Part shown: positions 1 to 9,351 of the stretch, piece by piece
Position numbering within the stretch: position 1 is the stretch's first letter
How the letters are laid out: each line of letters opens with the position of its first letter
Assembly (NCBI RefSeq): GCF_014252075.1
Contig: NZ_CP059209.1
Span: 291,001-355,000 of the forward strand
Reading direction: 5' to 3'
DNA: 64,000 nucleotides
Source: Blattabacterium cuenoti
GTDB lineage: Bacteria; Bacteroidota; Bacteroidia; Flavobacteriales; Blattabacteriaceae
Program-made: the position numbers and the translations under genes
The notes under the pieces: generated by a model
Database searches by the model: none
What the model was told of the DNA's origin: nothing
What the model saw: only the letters and a program-made list of their open reading frames with translations

Positions 1-1378
1 TTGGATTCTTAGAGGATCCATCAAAATGAATTTTACTATAAATTAAACGTTTTATAACTTTTTCAAGTTGTTCAAAATCAAAATTTTTGATCACATTTTG
101 CATCAAATTTCTAATTTTTTCGTTACATAAATTTCCTATGCTTCCTTCATGAGAATAAAAACTCTTTGTTAAGGGTTTAAAACATCCATTTTGGATATCC
201 AAACCGACTTTTTGATAAGCTTCTCTAAAAGAATATCCTTCTTCAACAACAAGTTTGTTAACTACTTCTACACTGAACAAGTATTCATACTTCTCTTCCT
301 TAAGAATGTCCTTTCTTACTATGATATGATTCAACATGTACTGAAACATAGAAAAACATTTTTTTATTTCTTCAAAAAGAGGAATAAATCTTTCTTTAAT
401 AATTTGAAAATCTCTATGATATCCAGAGCAAAAATTAGAAGTAATCAAAGAAATTTCATTAGGCAATGATGTCATTCTATTACATTTAGCTCGTATCATC
501 TCAAAAACATCTGGGTTTTTCTTATGAGGCATGATGCTAGATCCGGTAGTCATATTATCAGGAAAACTAATAAAATTGAAATTTTGGCTTAAATATAAGC
601 AAATATCTTGTGCCATTTTACTTAAAGTTCTTGCTAAAGAAGCAATAGATTCTGAAACTATTCTTTCCATTTTCCCTCGTCCCATTTGAGCATATATTAC
701 ATTGTAATTTAAATTTTCAAATCCCAATAAATCCGTTGTCATTTTTCGATTTAAAGGTAAAGAAGATCCATAACCAGCAGCGGATCCTAAAGGGTTTTTG
801 TTGACAATGCGATATGCTGTACGAATTAATAGCAAATCATCTATTAAACTTTCTGCATATGCAGCGAACCAAAGTCCAAAAGAAGAAGGCATAGCTATTT
901 GATAATGAGTATAACCAGGCATTAATGTATTTTTATGTTGTTCACTTAATTTTAATAACAAATCAAAAAAAGAATAAGTGATCAAAACTATTTCTTTGAT
1001 TTCTGTGCGAACAAAAAGTTTTAAGTCTACCAATATTTGATCATTTCTGGATCGCCCACTATGTATTTTTTTTCCTACGTTTCCTAAACGATTTGTTAAC
1101 AAAAACTCTATTTGAGAATGAATATCTTCTATTCCTTCATCTATTCTAAAATTATTCTTTAATATTTCGTGAACATAAATGTTACGTAACTCCTTAATCA
1201 AGACTTCTAAATCTTTTTGATTTAATAGACCAATACTTTTCAACATAATGATGTGAGCTATAGTTCCTATAACATCATGTGGAGCTAAAAGTAAATCTAT
1301 TTTAGAATCCTTCCCTGAAGTAAAATTTTCTATTTTTTTATCAAAACTAAAATTAGTCTTTTTATCCCAAATTTTCAC
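1..1378 (-). CDS. argH: Argininosuccinate lyase, 3' end cut by window edge
   Basis: Cleaves argininosuccinate to arginine and fumarate, the last step of arginine synthesis, in the cytosol. Reading the minus strand from a GTG at 1376-1378 gives an uninterrupted frame to the window edge, starting VKIWDKKTNFSFD. It contains the fumarase/lyase superfamily signature GSSIMPHKKNPD (coded near 514-550) and the family segment SGRSRNDQ (near 1040-1065). The frame reaches base 1 at a DGSSKNP segment that resembles the usual C-terminal GGTSPKR region, so only a handful of residues should be missing. GTG is chosen because it fits the family N-terminus and I see no ATG nearby in frame. The gene is divergent from gyrB and about 44 kb away from the rest of the arginine operon in this window (45.3-56.3 kb). 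The family is certain from the signature; the missing end is inferred. Confidence 0.93.
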   Translation of the reverse strand, partial: MKIWDKKTNFSFDKKIENFTSGKDSKIDLLLAPHDVIGTIAHIIMLKSIGLLNQKDLEVLIKELRNIYVHEILKNNFRIDEGIEDIHSQIEFLLTNRLGNVGKKIHSGRSRNDQILVDLKLFVRTEIKEIVLITYSFFDLLLKLSEQHKNTLMPGYTHYQIAMPSSFGLWFAAYAESLIDDLLLIRTAYRIVNKNPLGSAAGYGSSLPLNRKMTTDLLGFENLNYNVIYAQMGRGKMERIVSESIASLARTLSKMAQDICLYLSQNFNFISFPDNMTTGSSIMPHKKNPDVFEMIRAKCNRMTSLPNEISLITSNFCSGYHRDFQIIKERFIPLFEEIKKCFSMFQYMLNHIIVRKDILKEEKYEYLFSVEVVNKLVVEEGYSFREAYQKVGLDIQNGCFKPLTKSFYSHEGSIGNLCNEKIRNLMQNVIKNFDFEQLEKVIKRLIYSKIHFDGSSKNP

Positions 1379-1467
1379 GAAAAAACATTTTTATTCTATC
1401 TTTGATCGAAGATAAAACTATAAATTTTTATGGAAATAAGAAAAATTTTTAATAAAAATCATGGATT

Positions 1468-3396
1468 ATGAGTAAACATAATCCTATAAAAAATTATACA
1501 GCAGATAGTATTCAATCTCTTGAAGGAATAGAACATATCAGACTCAGACCTTCTATGTATATTGGAGACGTAGGAATTAGAGGGTTGCATCATTTAGTTT
1601 ACGAAGTGATAGATAATTCTGTCGATGAAGCCTTAGCAGGTTTTTGCAATAAAATATGGGTAACAATTCACAAAAATGGATTTATTACCGTACTTGACAA
1701 TGGTCGTGGAATTCCAATCGACATTCATAAGAAAGAAGGAAAATCTGCTCTTGAAGTAGTTATGACAAAAATTGGAGCAGGTGGAAAATTTGATAAAAAT
1801 TCTTACAAAGTTTCAGGAGGATTACACGGTGTAGGAATTTCCTGTGTCAATGCTCTATCTGAAAAACTTATAGTAACAATTTATCGTAACGGAAAAATTT
1901 ATCAACAAGAGTATTTAAAAGGAAAACCCCTTTATCCTGTAAAATGTTTAGGAAAATCCAATATGAAAGGAACAAAAATTTATTATCTTGCTGATCATTC
2001 TATTTTTAATTCCATTACATATAATTATGAAATTTTAGCCAATCGATTGAAAGAACTGGCTTTTTTAAATAAAGGACTGTACTTATTTTTAAAAGATGAA
2101 AGAGAGAACATCAAAGAATATTTTTTTTCTAAAAATGGATTAAAAGAATATCTTCCTCTTTTAGATAAAAATCAGGAATCTTTAACAAAAAATGTCATTT
2201 TTATTGAAGGAGAAAAAGATAATACAATTGTAGAAGTAGCGATGCAGTACAATACTTCTTTTAAAGAAAAAATTTATTCTTATGTTAACAACATAAATAC
2301 TTATGAAGGAGGAACTCATCTTTCTGGATTTAGAAGAGCACTAACAAGAACGTTAAAAAAATATGCGGATGGATATGGAGTTTTATCTAATAAGGATAAA
2401 GTGGAGTTGACTGGAGATGATTTTAGGGAAGGAATTACAGCTATTATATCTGTTAGGGTAATGGAACCTCAGTTTGAAGGACAAACTAAGACTAAATTAA
2501 GTAATCACGAAGTGGGAGGAATTGTAGATAAAATAGTAGGGGAAATGTTGAACAGTTATTTAGAAGAACATCCCAGTGATAGAAAAAAGATTATTGATAA
2601 AGTCCTTTTAGCAGCTAAAGCTCGTCAAGCCGCTAAAAAAGCTCGTGAATTAATACAAAAAAAGAATCCCATCAATAATAGTATTTTACCTGGAAAGTTA
2701 GCAGATTGTTCTTTCAATAATCCAGAAAGCAGTGAAATATATTTGGTTGAAGGAGATTCTGCTGGAGGGACAGCTAAACAAGGTAGAGACAGAAATTTTC
2801 AAGCTATTTTACCTTTACGAGGTAAAATTTTAAATGTTGAAAAAGCTATGCAGTATAAAATATTTGAAAATGAGGAAATAAAAAATATATTTACTTCTTT
2901 AGGAGTCTCTATTGGAACAGAAGAAGATCAAGAAATTTTAAATGTAAAAAAACTGAGATACAATAAAATTATTATTATGACAGATGCGGATATAGATGGA
3001 AGTCATATTTCTACTTTAATTTTAACATTGTTCTTTCGTTATATGAAACCATTAATAGAAAAAGGACACATTTATATTGCAACACCTCCACTTTATTTAA
3101 TTCGAAAAGGAAATCATTCTCAATATGCTTGGAGTGATCAAGAAAGAGAAAATATACTCAATCAATTAGGAGGAAGAAAAACTGTGAATATTCAACGTTA
3201 CAAAGGATTAGGAGAGATGAATGCGGAACAGCTTTGGGAAACGACTATGAACCCCAATAAGAGAACTTTACGAAAAGTCAACATAGAAAATCATGCGGAA
3301 GCAGACAAAATCTTTTCCATTCTTATGGGAGATGAAGTTCCACCACGTAGAAATTTCATAGAAAAAAATGCAATACATGCAAAAATTGATGTATAG
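1468..3396 (+). CDS. gyrB: DNA gyrase subunit B
   Basis: ATPase subunit of gyrase, which introduces negative supercoils together with GyrA (not in this window). The 642-residue length is normal for a Bacteroidetes GyrB without the E. coli insert. The GHKL ATPase domain is at the N-terminus with VIDNSVDEALAG, DNGRGIP and GGLHGVGISCVNALS. The transducer domain follows, and the Toprim domain is at about residues 425-540 with EGDSAGGTAKQGRDR and the metal-binding MTDADIDGSHI. The C-terminal tail has the RYKGLGEMNAEQLWETTM motif. ATG at 1468 is the only sensible start; the earlier ATG at 1460 runs into a stop. ParE is the alternative paralogue, but PLRGKILNVEKA and the length favour GyrB. A TATCTTTG box at 1397-1404 could be a promoter -7 element, but I see no matching -33 element. 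Confidence 0.95.
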   Translation: MSKHNPIKNYTADSIQSLEGIEHIRLRPSMYIGDVGIRGLHHLVYEVIDNSVDEALAGFCNKIWVTIHKNGFITVLDNGRGIPIDIHKKEGKSALEVVMTKIGAGGKFDKNSYKVSGGLHGVGISCVNALSEKLIVTIYRNGKIYQQEYLKGKPLYPVKCLGKSNMKGTKIYYLADHSIFNSITYNYEILANRLKELAFLNKGLYLFLKDERENIKEYFFSKNGLKEYLPLLDKNQESLTKNVIFIEGEKDNTIVEVAMQYNTSFKEKIYSYVNNINTYEGGTHLSGFRRALTRTLKKYADGYGVLSNKDKVELTGDDFREGITAIISVRVMEPQFEGQTKTKLSNHEVGGIVDKIVGEMLNSYLEEHPSDRKKIIDKVLLAAKARQAAKKARELIQKKNPINNSILPGKLADCSFNNPESSEIYLVEGDSAGGTAKQGRDRNFQAILPLRGKILNVEKAMQYKIFENEEIKNIFTSLGVSIGTEEDQEILNVKKLRYNKIIIMTDADIDGSHISTLILTLFFRYMKPLIEKGHIYIATPPLYLIRKGNHSQYAWSDQERENILNQLGGRKTVNIQRYKGLGEMNAEQLWETTMNPNKRTLRKVNIENHAEADKIFSILMGDEVPPRRNFIEKNAIHAKIDV

Positions 3397-3429
3397 TATT
3401 TTATTCAATTCAATACATATCATTACATC

Positions 3430-4227
3430 ATGAATTATATTCAATCAATCCTGTTAGGGTTTATTGAAGGAATTACAGAGTTTTTACCTATTTCTTCTAC
3501 AGGACATATGATCCTTGCAGCTTCTATTATGGGAATACTAGAATATAAAATAACAAATTTATTTCTTATCTCTGTTCAGCTTGGAGCAGTTTTATCAGTA
3601 GTTTTTTTGTATAGAAAAAAATTTCTTTTTCAAGAATGGGGTTTTTACCTAAAAATTTTTTTAGCTAGTTTTCCTGTAGGAATTTTGGGTTTTTTTTCTT
3701 CCAAAAAAACAAATTTTTTATTAGGGGATCCACTGATTGTTGCTCTATCTCTTTTTATAGGAGGATTAGTCATTTTGAAAGCAGAAAATTTTTATGAAAA
3801 AAATTCCCCTCATCAAAAGAACAGAATTACTTATTTTAAAGCTTTTACTATTGGATTATTTCAATGTATGGCTTTGATCCCAGGAGTATCTAGGAGTGCA
3901 ACAACCATTGTTGCTTGTATGCTACAAAATGTGAATAGAAAAAAAGCTATTGAATTCTCTTTCTTTTTATCTGTTCCCGTTATTGTAATTGCTACATTTA
4001 AAAAATTATTTGACTATTATTTTCAATTAAATTCTTTTACATTTAAAGAGATAGAATTATTATTTTTAGGAAACATAGTAGCTTTCATTACTGGAATGAT
4101 AGTTATCAAATGTTTTATGAAATATTTGAAAAGAAATAATTTCAAATTATTGGGATACTACAGAATCATTTTGGGTATTTTTTTTCTTGTTATACATTAT
4201 TTGATTAAACCGATTGGAAAATTTTGA
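3430..4227 (+). CDS. uppP: Undecaprenyl-diphosphatase (BacA/UppP)
   Basis: Integral membrane phosphatase that converts undecaprenyl diphosphate to the monophosphate, recycling the lipid carrier for peptidoglycan. The 265-residue protein carries both UppP signatures: the N-terminal EGITEFLPISSTGHMILA (with the catalytic glutamates) and PGVSRSATT near residue 155. Several strongly hydrophobic segments separate and follow these motifs, as expected for a polytopic protein. It lies 33 bases after gyrB and overlaps the following truB start by four bases, so it is likely co-transcribed with both. Its retention implies that some cell-wall synthesis persists. Confidence 0.94.
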   Translation: MNYIQSILLGFIEGITEFLPISSTGHMILAASIMGILEYKITNLFLISVQLGAVLSVVFLYRKKFLFQEWGFYLKIFLASFPVGILGFFSSKKTNFLLGDPLIVALSLFIGGLVILKAENFYEKNSPHQKNRITYFKAFTIGLFQCMALIPGVSRSATTIVACMLQNVNRKKAIEFSFFLSVPVIVIATFKKLFDYYFQLNSFTFKEIELLFLGNIVAFITGMIVIKCFMKYLKRNNFKLLGYYRIILGIFFLVIHYLIKPIGKF

Positions 4228-4946
4228 TAAAAAATTTATTAGAATTTCAAAACGGAAAAATGTTGTTAATAGATAAACCGTGGGGATGGACTTCTTTTGA
4301 AGTTGTGAGAAAAATTAAAAATTCTATTCTCACGAATACTCTTACTACAAAAAAAGGAAATTTAAAAATAGGACACGCAGGAACTTTAGATCCTCTTGCT
4401 ACAGGGTTATTAATTGTTCTAACAGGAAAATATACTAAAAAAGTATATGATATTCAAAATTATAAAAAAACTTATACAGGTATTATCAAATTAGGCTGTG
4501 AAACTTTATCTTTTGATTCAGAAACAGAGGAATATAATTTTTCTTCCACTTTTCACATCACTCCTCAACTTATTAGAAAAACATCTAAAAAATTTATAGG
4601 AGAAATCGATCAATATCCTCCCTCTTTTTCTGCCTTAAAAAAAAAAGGAAGAAGATATTATGAGTATGCTAGAAAAGGAGAAAAAATAAATTCTATGAAA
4701 TCGAGACGTGTCAAAATTTATCAATTTCATATCCTAAAAATAGGGATTCCCTACATAAAATTTTTTATAGAATGTGGAAAAGGAACTTACATTAGATCTC
4801 TTGCTCAAGATTTTGGAAAAGCACTCAGAAGCGGATCTTATCTCCTTTCTTTAAGAAGAGAACGTATAGGAAATTTTTCTACAAATAGTTCTTATGATTT
4901 AGATCTTTCAGAAAAATTCAAAATTCCATGTTATTTATTAAATTAA
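4224..4946 (+). CDS. truB: tRNA pseudouridine(55) synthase TruB
   Basis: Converts U55 of the T-loop of tRNAs to pseudouridine. The 240-residue product has the catalytic segment [14 protein letters not shown] (active Asp in the TLDP core) near residue 52, the family N-terminal [15 protein letters not shown], and the later [12 protein letters not shown]. The start is taken as TTG at 4224, overlapping the uppP stop as TTGA, because the translated stretch [13 protein letters not shown] resembles the ordinary flavobacterial N-terminus. An in-frame ATG at 4260 would remove 12 residues and is the alternative. An A10 run at 4637-4646 is read in frame here. That is a useful control for the frame-breaking runs elsewhere in the window. 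Confidence 0.93.
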   Translation: MIKNLLEFQNGKMLLIDKPWGWTSFEVVRKIKNSILTNTLTTKKGNLKIGHAGTLDPLATGLLIVLTGKYTKKVYDIQNYKKTYTGIIKLGCETLSFDSETEEYNFSSTFHITPQLIRKTSKKFIGEIDQYPPSFSALKKKGRRYYEYARKGEKINSMKSRRVKIYQFHILKIGIPYIKFFIECGKGTYIRSLAQDFGKALRSGSYLLSLRRERIGNFSTNSSYDLDLSEKFKIPCYLLN

Positions 4947-5281
4947 ATTTTATATTTTTTGTACCATCCATGAAATCTTTTGTGGCATTCTTCATCAGTT
5001 AAAACTCCTTTTTTCACTCCTTCTAATAAATGTTTTTTGAGTAATACACCGTTTTTAGAAAAAATGGATCTTACCGTGTTGGTAGGTTGTGCCCCTTTCA
5101 TTAACCAGGATACAGCATTTTCCATTTTTAATACAGTTGAAGGAGGATCCGTATGAGGATTATAAGTTCCTAGTTTTTCAATAAATTTACCATCTCTTGG
5201 AGAACGAGAATCAGCTACAACTATATGATAAATAGGTCTATGTTTTTTTCCTATTCTTTTTAAACGTATTTTAACAGACAT
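4943..5281 (-). CDS. rpsP: 30S ribosomal protein S16
   Basis: Small-subunit ribosomal protein needed for 30S assembly. The 112-residue product begins [19 protein letters not shown] and continues [20 protein letters not shown], which are the S16 signatures. It contains the usual NPHT segment and a C-terminal extension, typical of S16 in this phylum, that ends in lysine-rich sequence. It is convergent with truB and the two stop codons overlap by a few bases. It stands alone and is not in the usual rpsP-rimM-trmD-rplS operon, as often happens in Bacteroidetes and reduced genomes. Confidence 0.95.
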   Translation of the reverse strand: MSVKIRLKRIGKKHRPIYHIVVADSRSPRDGKFIEKLGTYNPHTDPPSTVLKMENAVSWLMKGAQPTNTVRSIFSKNGVLLKKHLLEGVKKGVLTDEECHKRFHGWYKKYKI

Positions 5282-5370
5282 AATTTGATGGATTTAAATA
5301 ACAACCAAAAAACCTTAATTTAGGCATAATTATAATGTTTTTGAAAAAAAAATGGTATATATTTACACGT

Positions 5371-5441
5371 AGACCCGTTGTGTAACGGTAGCACAGCAGA
5401 TTTTGGTTCTGTAAGTTGGGGTTCGAGTCCCTACGGGTCTG
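5371..5441 (+). tRNA. tRNA-Gln (anticodon TTG)
   Basis: A full cloverleaf can be folded. The acceptor AGACCCG pairs with CGGGTCT, the anticodon stem GCAGA pairs with TCTGT around loop TTTTGGT, and the T-arm contains GGTTCGAGTCC. Positions 34-36 read TTG, so it decodes CAA/CAG. No 3' CCA is encoded. The gene lies upstream of the symporter gene on the same strand. Confidence 0.95.
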
Positions 5442-5495
5442 TTACCGACCGTATATTTTTTAATTTGATTTTTGAGATATGTTGAATTTTACAAA

Positions 5496-6902
5496 ATGAG
5501 TATTGGAATGAAAGTAAAAAAGGAAAAAGTTTTATTAATAGCTTTTTTAAATGTTTTAGCATATGTATTGATTCATTTGTTCAAATCTTTTTTAGGATTG
5601 GATAAATTGACTCTTTGCATATTAAGATGCTTCGTCATATCTATTTTCATATTGTATGCCTTTCTGAAAAAAGATTTAACTACTTGGATCTTATTATCCA
5701 TTATCATAGGAATAGAAATGGGATTAGATCTTCCAAAAATTGCTGTAGAACTAAGATTTTTATCTCAAATATTTTTGAGATTGATAAAAACTATTATTGC
5801 TCCAATATTATTTTCAACTTTAGTAGTTGGTATAGCAAGTCATTCTAATATTAAACAATTAGGCAGCATGGGATGGAAATCCCTGCTATATTTTGAAGTT
5901 GTTACAACTTTAGCTTTATTTATTGGTCTTATTGCTATTAATGTCTCTCAAGCTGGTGTAGGTATTGTTATCCCTTCGGGAATAACAGAACAACAATTGC
6001 CAAAAGTAGAAAGTAGAACTTGGCAAAACACTATTCTTCATGTGTTCCCAGAAAATTTTATCAAATCTATATATCATGGAGATGTATTACCTATAGTGGT
6101 CTTTTCTGTTATTTTCGGAATTTCCATGGTTTTTTTGGAAGAAAAAAAACGAACTCCTATATTACTATTTGCAGAGAGTCTTTCAGAAATCATGTTTAAA
6201 TTTACTAAAATTATAATGTATTTTGCTCCTATAGGAGTAGGATCCGCTATAGCTTATACAGTAGGACATATGGGGTTGGATATTTTATATAATTTATTTC
6301 AATTATTGTTGACTCTTTATATTGCTTTACTTATTTTTTTGATAGTTGTTTTACTTCCTATTATTTTATGGATTAAAGTTCCTTTAAAAAGTTTTATTAA
6401 AGCATTAACTGAACCTGTATCACTTGCGTTTGCTACGACGAGTTCCGAATCCGCCTTACCTCTACTTATGGAAAATTTAGAGAAATTAGGCGTTCCAAGA
6501 AAAATTATTGCTTTTGTGATTCCTACAGGTTATAGTTTCAATTTGGATGGGACTACTTTATATTTATCTTTAGCTACTGTTTTTGTAGCACAAGCATCTG
6601 GTATTCCTTTGAGTTTTAGTCAACAAATATTCATAGGGTTGACTTTAATTTTAACTAGCAAAGGAGTAGCAGGAGTTCCTAGGGCTTCTTTAGTTATTCT
6701 TTTAGCCACTGTTGCTTCTTTTGGATTACCCACTTGGCCTATATTGGCTATTATAGGCATAGATGAATTAATGGACATGGCTCGCACGACCGTAAATGTA
6801 ATAGGAAATGGATTAGCTAGTTGTGTTATAGCTCGTTCTGAGGGAGAATTGGACGATAAAAAAATGTTAGATTATATCAATCAAAGTGAAAATGATTTGT
6901 AA
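5496..6902 (+). CDS. gltP: Glutamate/dicarboxylate:cation symporter (DAACS family)
   Basis: Inner-membrane secondary transporter that imports glutamate, aspartate or C4-dicarboxylates with protons or sodium. It has multiple hydrophobic segments over about 468 residues. The hallmark C-terminal half is present: serine-rich FATTSSESALPLL (re-entrant hairpin 1), SFNLDGTTLY (the NMDGT motif with Leu for Met), a second hairpin near SKGVAGVPRASLV, and DMARTTVNVIGNG. The Arg in the last motif is associated with acidic amino-acid substrates in characterised members, which favours glutamate/aspartate. I take ATG at 5496; an upstream TTG at 5472 would add 8 residues. Host-supplied glutamate would feed the arginine operon in this window, which is an inference. 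The gene symbol denotes the family rather than proven specificity. Confidence 0.85.
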   Translation: MSIGMKVKKEKVLLIAFLNVLAYVLIHLFKSFLGLDKLTLCILRCFVISIFILYAFLKKDLTTWILLSIIIGIEMGLDLPKIAVELRFLSQIFLRLIKTIIAPILFSTLVVGIASHSNIKQLGSMGWKSLLYFEVVTTLALFIGLIAINVSQAGVGIVIPSGITEQQLPKVESRTWQNTILHVFPENFIKSIYHGDVLPIVVFSVIFGISMVFLEEKKRTPILLFAESLSEIMFKFTKIIMYFAPIGVGSAIAYTVGHMGLDILYNLFQLLLTLYIALLIFLIVVLLPIILWIKVPLKSFIKALTEPVSLAFATTSSESALPLLMENLEKLGVPRKIIAFVIPTGYSFNLDGTTLYLSLATVFVAQASGIPLSFSQQIFIGLTLILTSKGVAGVPRASLVILLATVASFGLPTWPILAIIGIDELMDMARTTVNVIGNGLASCVIARSEGELDDKKMLDYINQSENDL

Positions 6903-6909
6903 TTAAATT

Positions 6910-7978
6910 TTGAAAAAAAACAGTTTTTTTTATAGAAAAAAAAAATATTCTATAGACCCAAATGGAGTTGTCACAAAAAAAAGTCATTCTAATATTGCTT
7001 TAATTAAATATTGGGGGAAGGATAAGAATAAAATTCAAATCCCGTTGAATTCCTCTATTAGTTATTCACTGGGAGGGGTCTACACGGTCACACGATTAAT
7101 TTATAGAAAAAAAAAGAAAAAAAAAAAGAAATTTTTCCATAAGAGTTTTTCTGTCTGGAAAAGAAAAAAATAGTTTTCTTCCAAAGATTTTGGAATTTTT
7201 TCATAGAATTTCATTTTATTGTTCTTATTTACGAGATTTTAATTTTATTATCAAGACCTATAATACTTTTCCACATAGTAGTGGAATAGCTTCTTCTGCT
7301 TCTTCTATGAGTGCTTTAGCATTATGCATTATGGAAATAGAAAAAAAATTAGTTTCTTCTTTAAAAGAAGATTTTTTTTTAAAAAAAGCTTCTTTTTTAG
7401 CAAGATTAGGTTCCGGAAGTGCTTGCAGATCTATTTATCCTGGACTTGTTGTCTGGGGATGTCATCAATCAATAAAAGGAAGTAATGATCTTTATGCTAT
7501 TCCATATCCATATAAAGTACACCCCATTTTTACAAAAATGGTAAATACTATTTTAATAATAGATGAAGAACCTAAAAAAATTTTGAGTTCAAAAGGGCAT
7601 CAGTTGATGAATAACCATCCTTATGCTAGAGAAAGACTTAAATGTGCTAATAAAAATATGGATAGGCTTATATCCATATTAAAAATAGGAGATTTTCAAG
7701 AATTTGGAGAATTGATAGAACATGAAGCTTTGACTCTTCATGCCATGATCATGACATCTCGTCCCTATTTTTTATGGATGAAACCAAATACTCTGAAGGT
7801 TCTTTATACTGTATGGGATTTTAGAATACAAAGCAAGAAAAATATCTATTTTACATTAGACGCAGGTGCAAATGTTCATCTTTTATACCCTATTCAAGAA
7901 AAAAAATTCATTCTAAAATGGATATATAGCGATCTTTTTTCTTATTGTAAAAAAATTATAGAAAGTTTTTGTTATTAA
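6910..7978 (+). CDS. mvaD: Diphosphomevalonate decarboxylase, reading frame split at a poly(A) tract
   Basis: GHMP-family enzyme that decarboxylates mevalonate 5-diphosphate to isopentenyl diphosphate, the last step of the mevalonate route. The gene is in two frames. 6910-7173 (TTG start) carries HSNIALIKYWGK and PLNSSISYSL. The second frame, effective from about 7128 to 7978, carries the ATP-binding FPHSSGIASSASSMSALAL, GSGSACRSIYPG, and AGANVHLLYP. The break lies in A9-G-A11 (7107-7127). Removing one A from the A11 run gives a continuous frame through VFLSGKEKNSFLPKILEFF, which fits the family between the two halves, with about 355 residues in total. The sequence formally shows a broken gene. 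Conservation on both sides suggests it is still under selection, either through transcriptional slippage or because the run length is a sequencing error. It begins 7 bases after the symporter gene. Confidence 0.85.
7107..7131 (+). other. Poly(A) slippage-prone tract in mvaD (A9-G-A11-G-A3)
   Basis: Nine A residues (7107-7115), G, eleven A residues (7117-7127), G, then A-rich sequence. The frame entering this tract ends at a stop at 7171-7173, while the downstream MvaD frame is offset by one base. A transcript one A shorter would encode the full enzyme. This is a candidate site for RNA-polymerase slippage or a homopolymer sequencing error. Confidence 0.7.
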
Positions 7979-8002
7979 TTATATTTGTGTGATTCATCAT
8001 AT

Positions 8003-8078
8003 GGTGGACGTAGCTCAGTTGGTTTAGAGCATCAGATTGTGGTTCTGAGGGTCGCCGGTTCGAATCCGGTCGTCCACC
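8003..8078 (+). tRNA. tRNA-His (anticodon GTG)
   Basis: The acceptor GTGGACG pairs with CGTCCAC. An encoded G at 8003 can serve as the extra 5' G(-1) opposite the C73 discriminator at 8078, which is diagnostic of tRNA-His. The anticodon stem TCAGA/TCTGA encloses loop TTGTGGT, giving GTG. The T-arm is CCGGTTCGAATCCGG. No CCA is encoded. Confidence 0.95.
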
Positions 8079-8090
8079 CGATTTTTTTTT

Positions 8091-9281
8091 TTAATTTAAT
8101 GCCTTTTTTATTCTTGTGAAGGCTTCTATAATTTTATCTTCTGAGGAAGCGTAAGAAATACGCAAACATTCATGATTCCCAAATGCACTCCCACTCACTG
8201 TAGCAACTTGAGCTTTTTCAAGTAAAAATTCAGAAAAATCATCTGCATTTTGAATAATTTTACCATATAATTTTTTTCCAAAAAAATATGAAACTTTTGG
8301 AAAAATATAAAAAGCTCCATTTGGTTTATTAAATTGAAACCCATCAATTTCTTTGATCAGATCCAAAACTAAGTTTCTTCTTTTTTTAAACTCTTTGATC
8401 ATATATCCTATTTTACTCGGATCGTTTTTTAATGCAGCAATAGATGCTCTCTGTGCAATAGAATTAGCACAAGAAGTCATTTGACCCTGTATCTTATCAC
8501 AAGATTGAGCAATCCATTCTGGAGCCCCAATATATCCAATTCTCCAACCAGTCATTGAAAAAGCCTTAGAGAGTCCATTTAGTGTAATTACTTGATTATA
8601 AATATCAGGAAATATAGCAATACTAGTAGCATGTTCGTCAGAGTAACAAATATGTTCATAAATCTCATCAGAAAGAATCATGATTTTTGGATGTTTTTTA
8701 AAAATTTCTGCTAAATCTCTTAATTCTTGATAAGAATAAACACTTCCTGTCGGATTACAAGGAGTACTGAAAATAAATAATTTCGTTTTAGAGGTTATTG
8801 CTTTTTCTAGCTGTTTTGGATGAATCTTAAAATTATTTTTCATGCTTGTTTGGACTACAACAGGATAAGATTCACACAATTTTACCATTTGTAAATAACT
8901 AACCCAATAAGGAGCGGGAATAAGAACTTCATCATTTTGATTCAGCAAAGAGAAAAGAACATTCATTATAGCTTGTTTTGCTCCAGTAGAAACTACAATT
9001 TGAGAAGGGGTATATTTTAAATGATTATCACGGTATAATTTTTCGCATATTACTTTTCTAAGTTCTAAATATCCGGATACAGGAGTATAATAATGATAAC
9101 CTTCATCTATCGCTTGTTTAGCAGCATCTAAAACAAAATTAGGAGGTAAAAAGTCCGGTTCTCCCAAACTTAAGTTAATAATGTCATATCCTTTATTTTT
9201 TAATTCTCTGGCTTTAGCTGACATAGCTATGGTTTGCGAATAAGATATATTCTGTAAACGATGAGACAATCTATTTTTCAT
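8091..9281 (-). CDS. aspC: Aspartate aminotransferase (class I PLP enzyme)
   Basis: Transfers the amino group between glutamate/2-oxoglutarate and aspartate/oxaloacetate in the cytosol using PLP. The 396-residue fold-type I protein begins MKNRLSHRLQNISYSQT and has NLSLGEPDF near residue 37. Also present are STPCNPTGSVYS, SDEIYEHICYSDE and the PLP lysine in NGLSKAFSMTGWRIGYIG. The last motif and the SLGEPDF segment are typical of the Ib subgroup of aspartate aminotransferases found in Bacteroidetes and Thermus. It is convergent with tRNA-His. The second class I aminotransferase in the window (21995-23149) sits inside the aromatic operon, so this one is the better candidate for general aspartate synthesis. 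Exact substrate range is inferred. Confidence 0.85.
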   Translation of the reverse strand: MKNRLSHRLQNISYSQTIAMSAKARELKNKGYDIINLSLGEPDFLPPNFVLDAAKQAIDEGYHYYTPVSGYLELRKVICEKLYRDNHLKYTPSQIVVSTGAKQAIMNVLFSLLNQNDEVLIPAPYWVSYLQMVKLCESYPVVVQTSMKNNFKIHPKQLEKAITSKTKLFIFSTPCNPTGSVYSYQELRDLAEIFKKHPKIMILSDEIYEHICYSDEHATSIAIFPDIYNQVITLNGLSKAFSMTGWRIGYIGAPEWIAQSCDKIQGQMTSCANSIAQRASIAALKNDPSKIGYMIKEFKKRRNLVLDLIKEIDGFQFNKPNGAFYIFPKVSYFFGKKLYGKIIQNADDFSEFLLEKAQVATVSGSAFGNHECLRISYASSEDKIIEAFTRIKKALN

Positions 9282-9295
9282 AGATATTATTAGAA

Positions 9296-9326
9296 TTTGA
9301 AATGATTACAAATCTAAATAAATTTG
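9296..9326 (+). promoter_or_regulatory. Bacteroidetes-type promoter for rsmG
   Basis: TTTG at 9296-9299, a spacer of 19 bases, and TAAATTTG at 9319-9326. This matches the flavobacterial consensus TTG-N17-23-TAnnTTTG. Transcription would begin about 20 bases before the rsmG ATG at 9352. Confidence 0.5.
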
Positions 9327-9351
9327 TTTATAAATTTATTGATCCATTAAT

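Noticed and set aside
191..469. Open frame of 92 codons on the plus strand
   Set aside because: It lies wholly within argH on the minus strand, has low-complexity composition and no similarity to a known family; it is a shadow frame.
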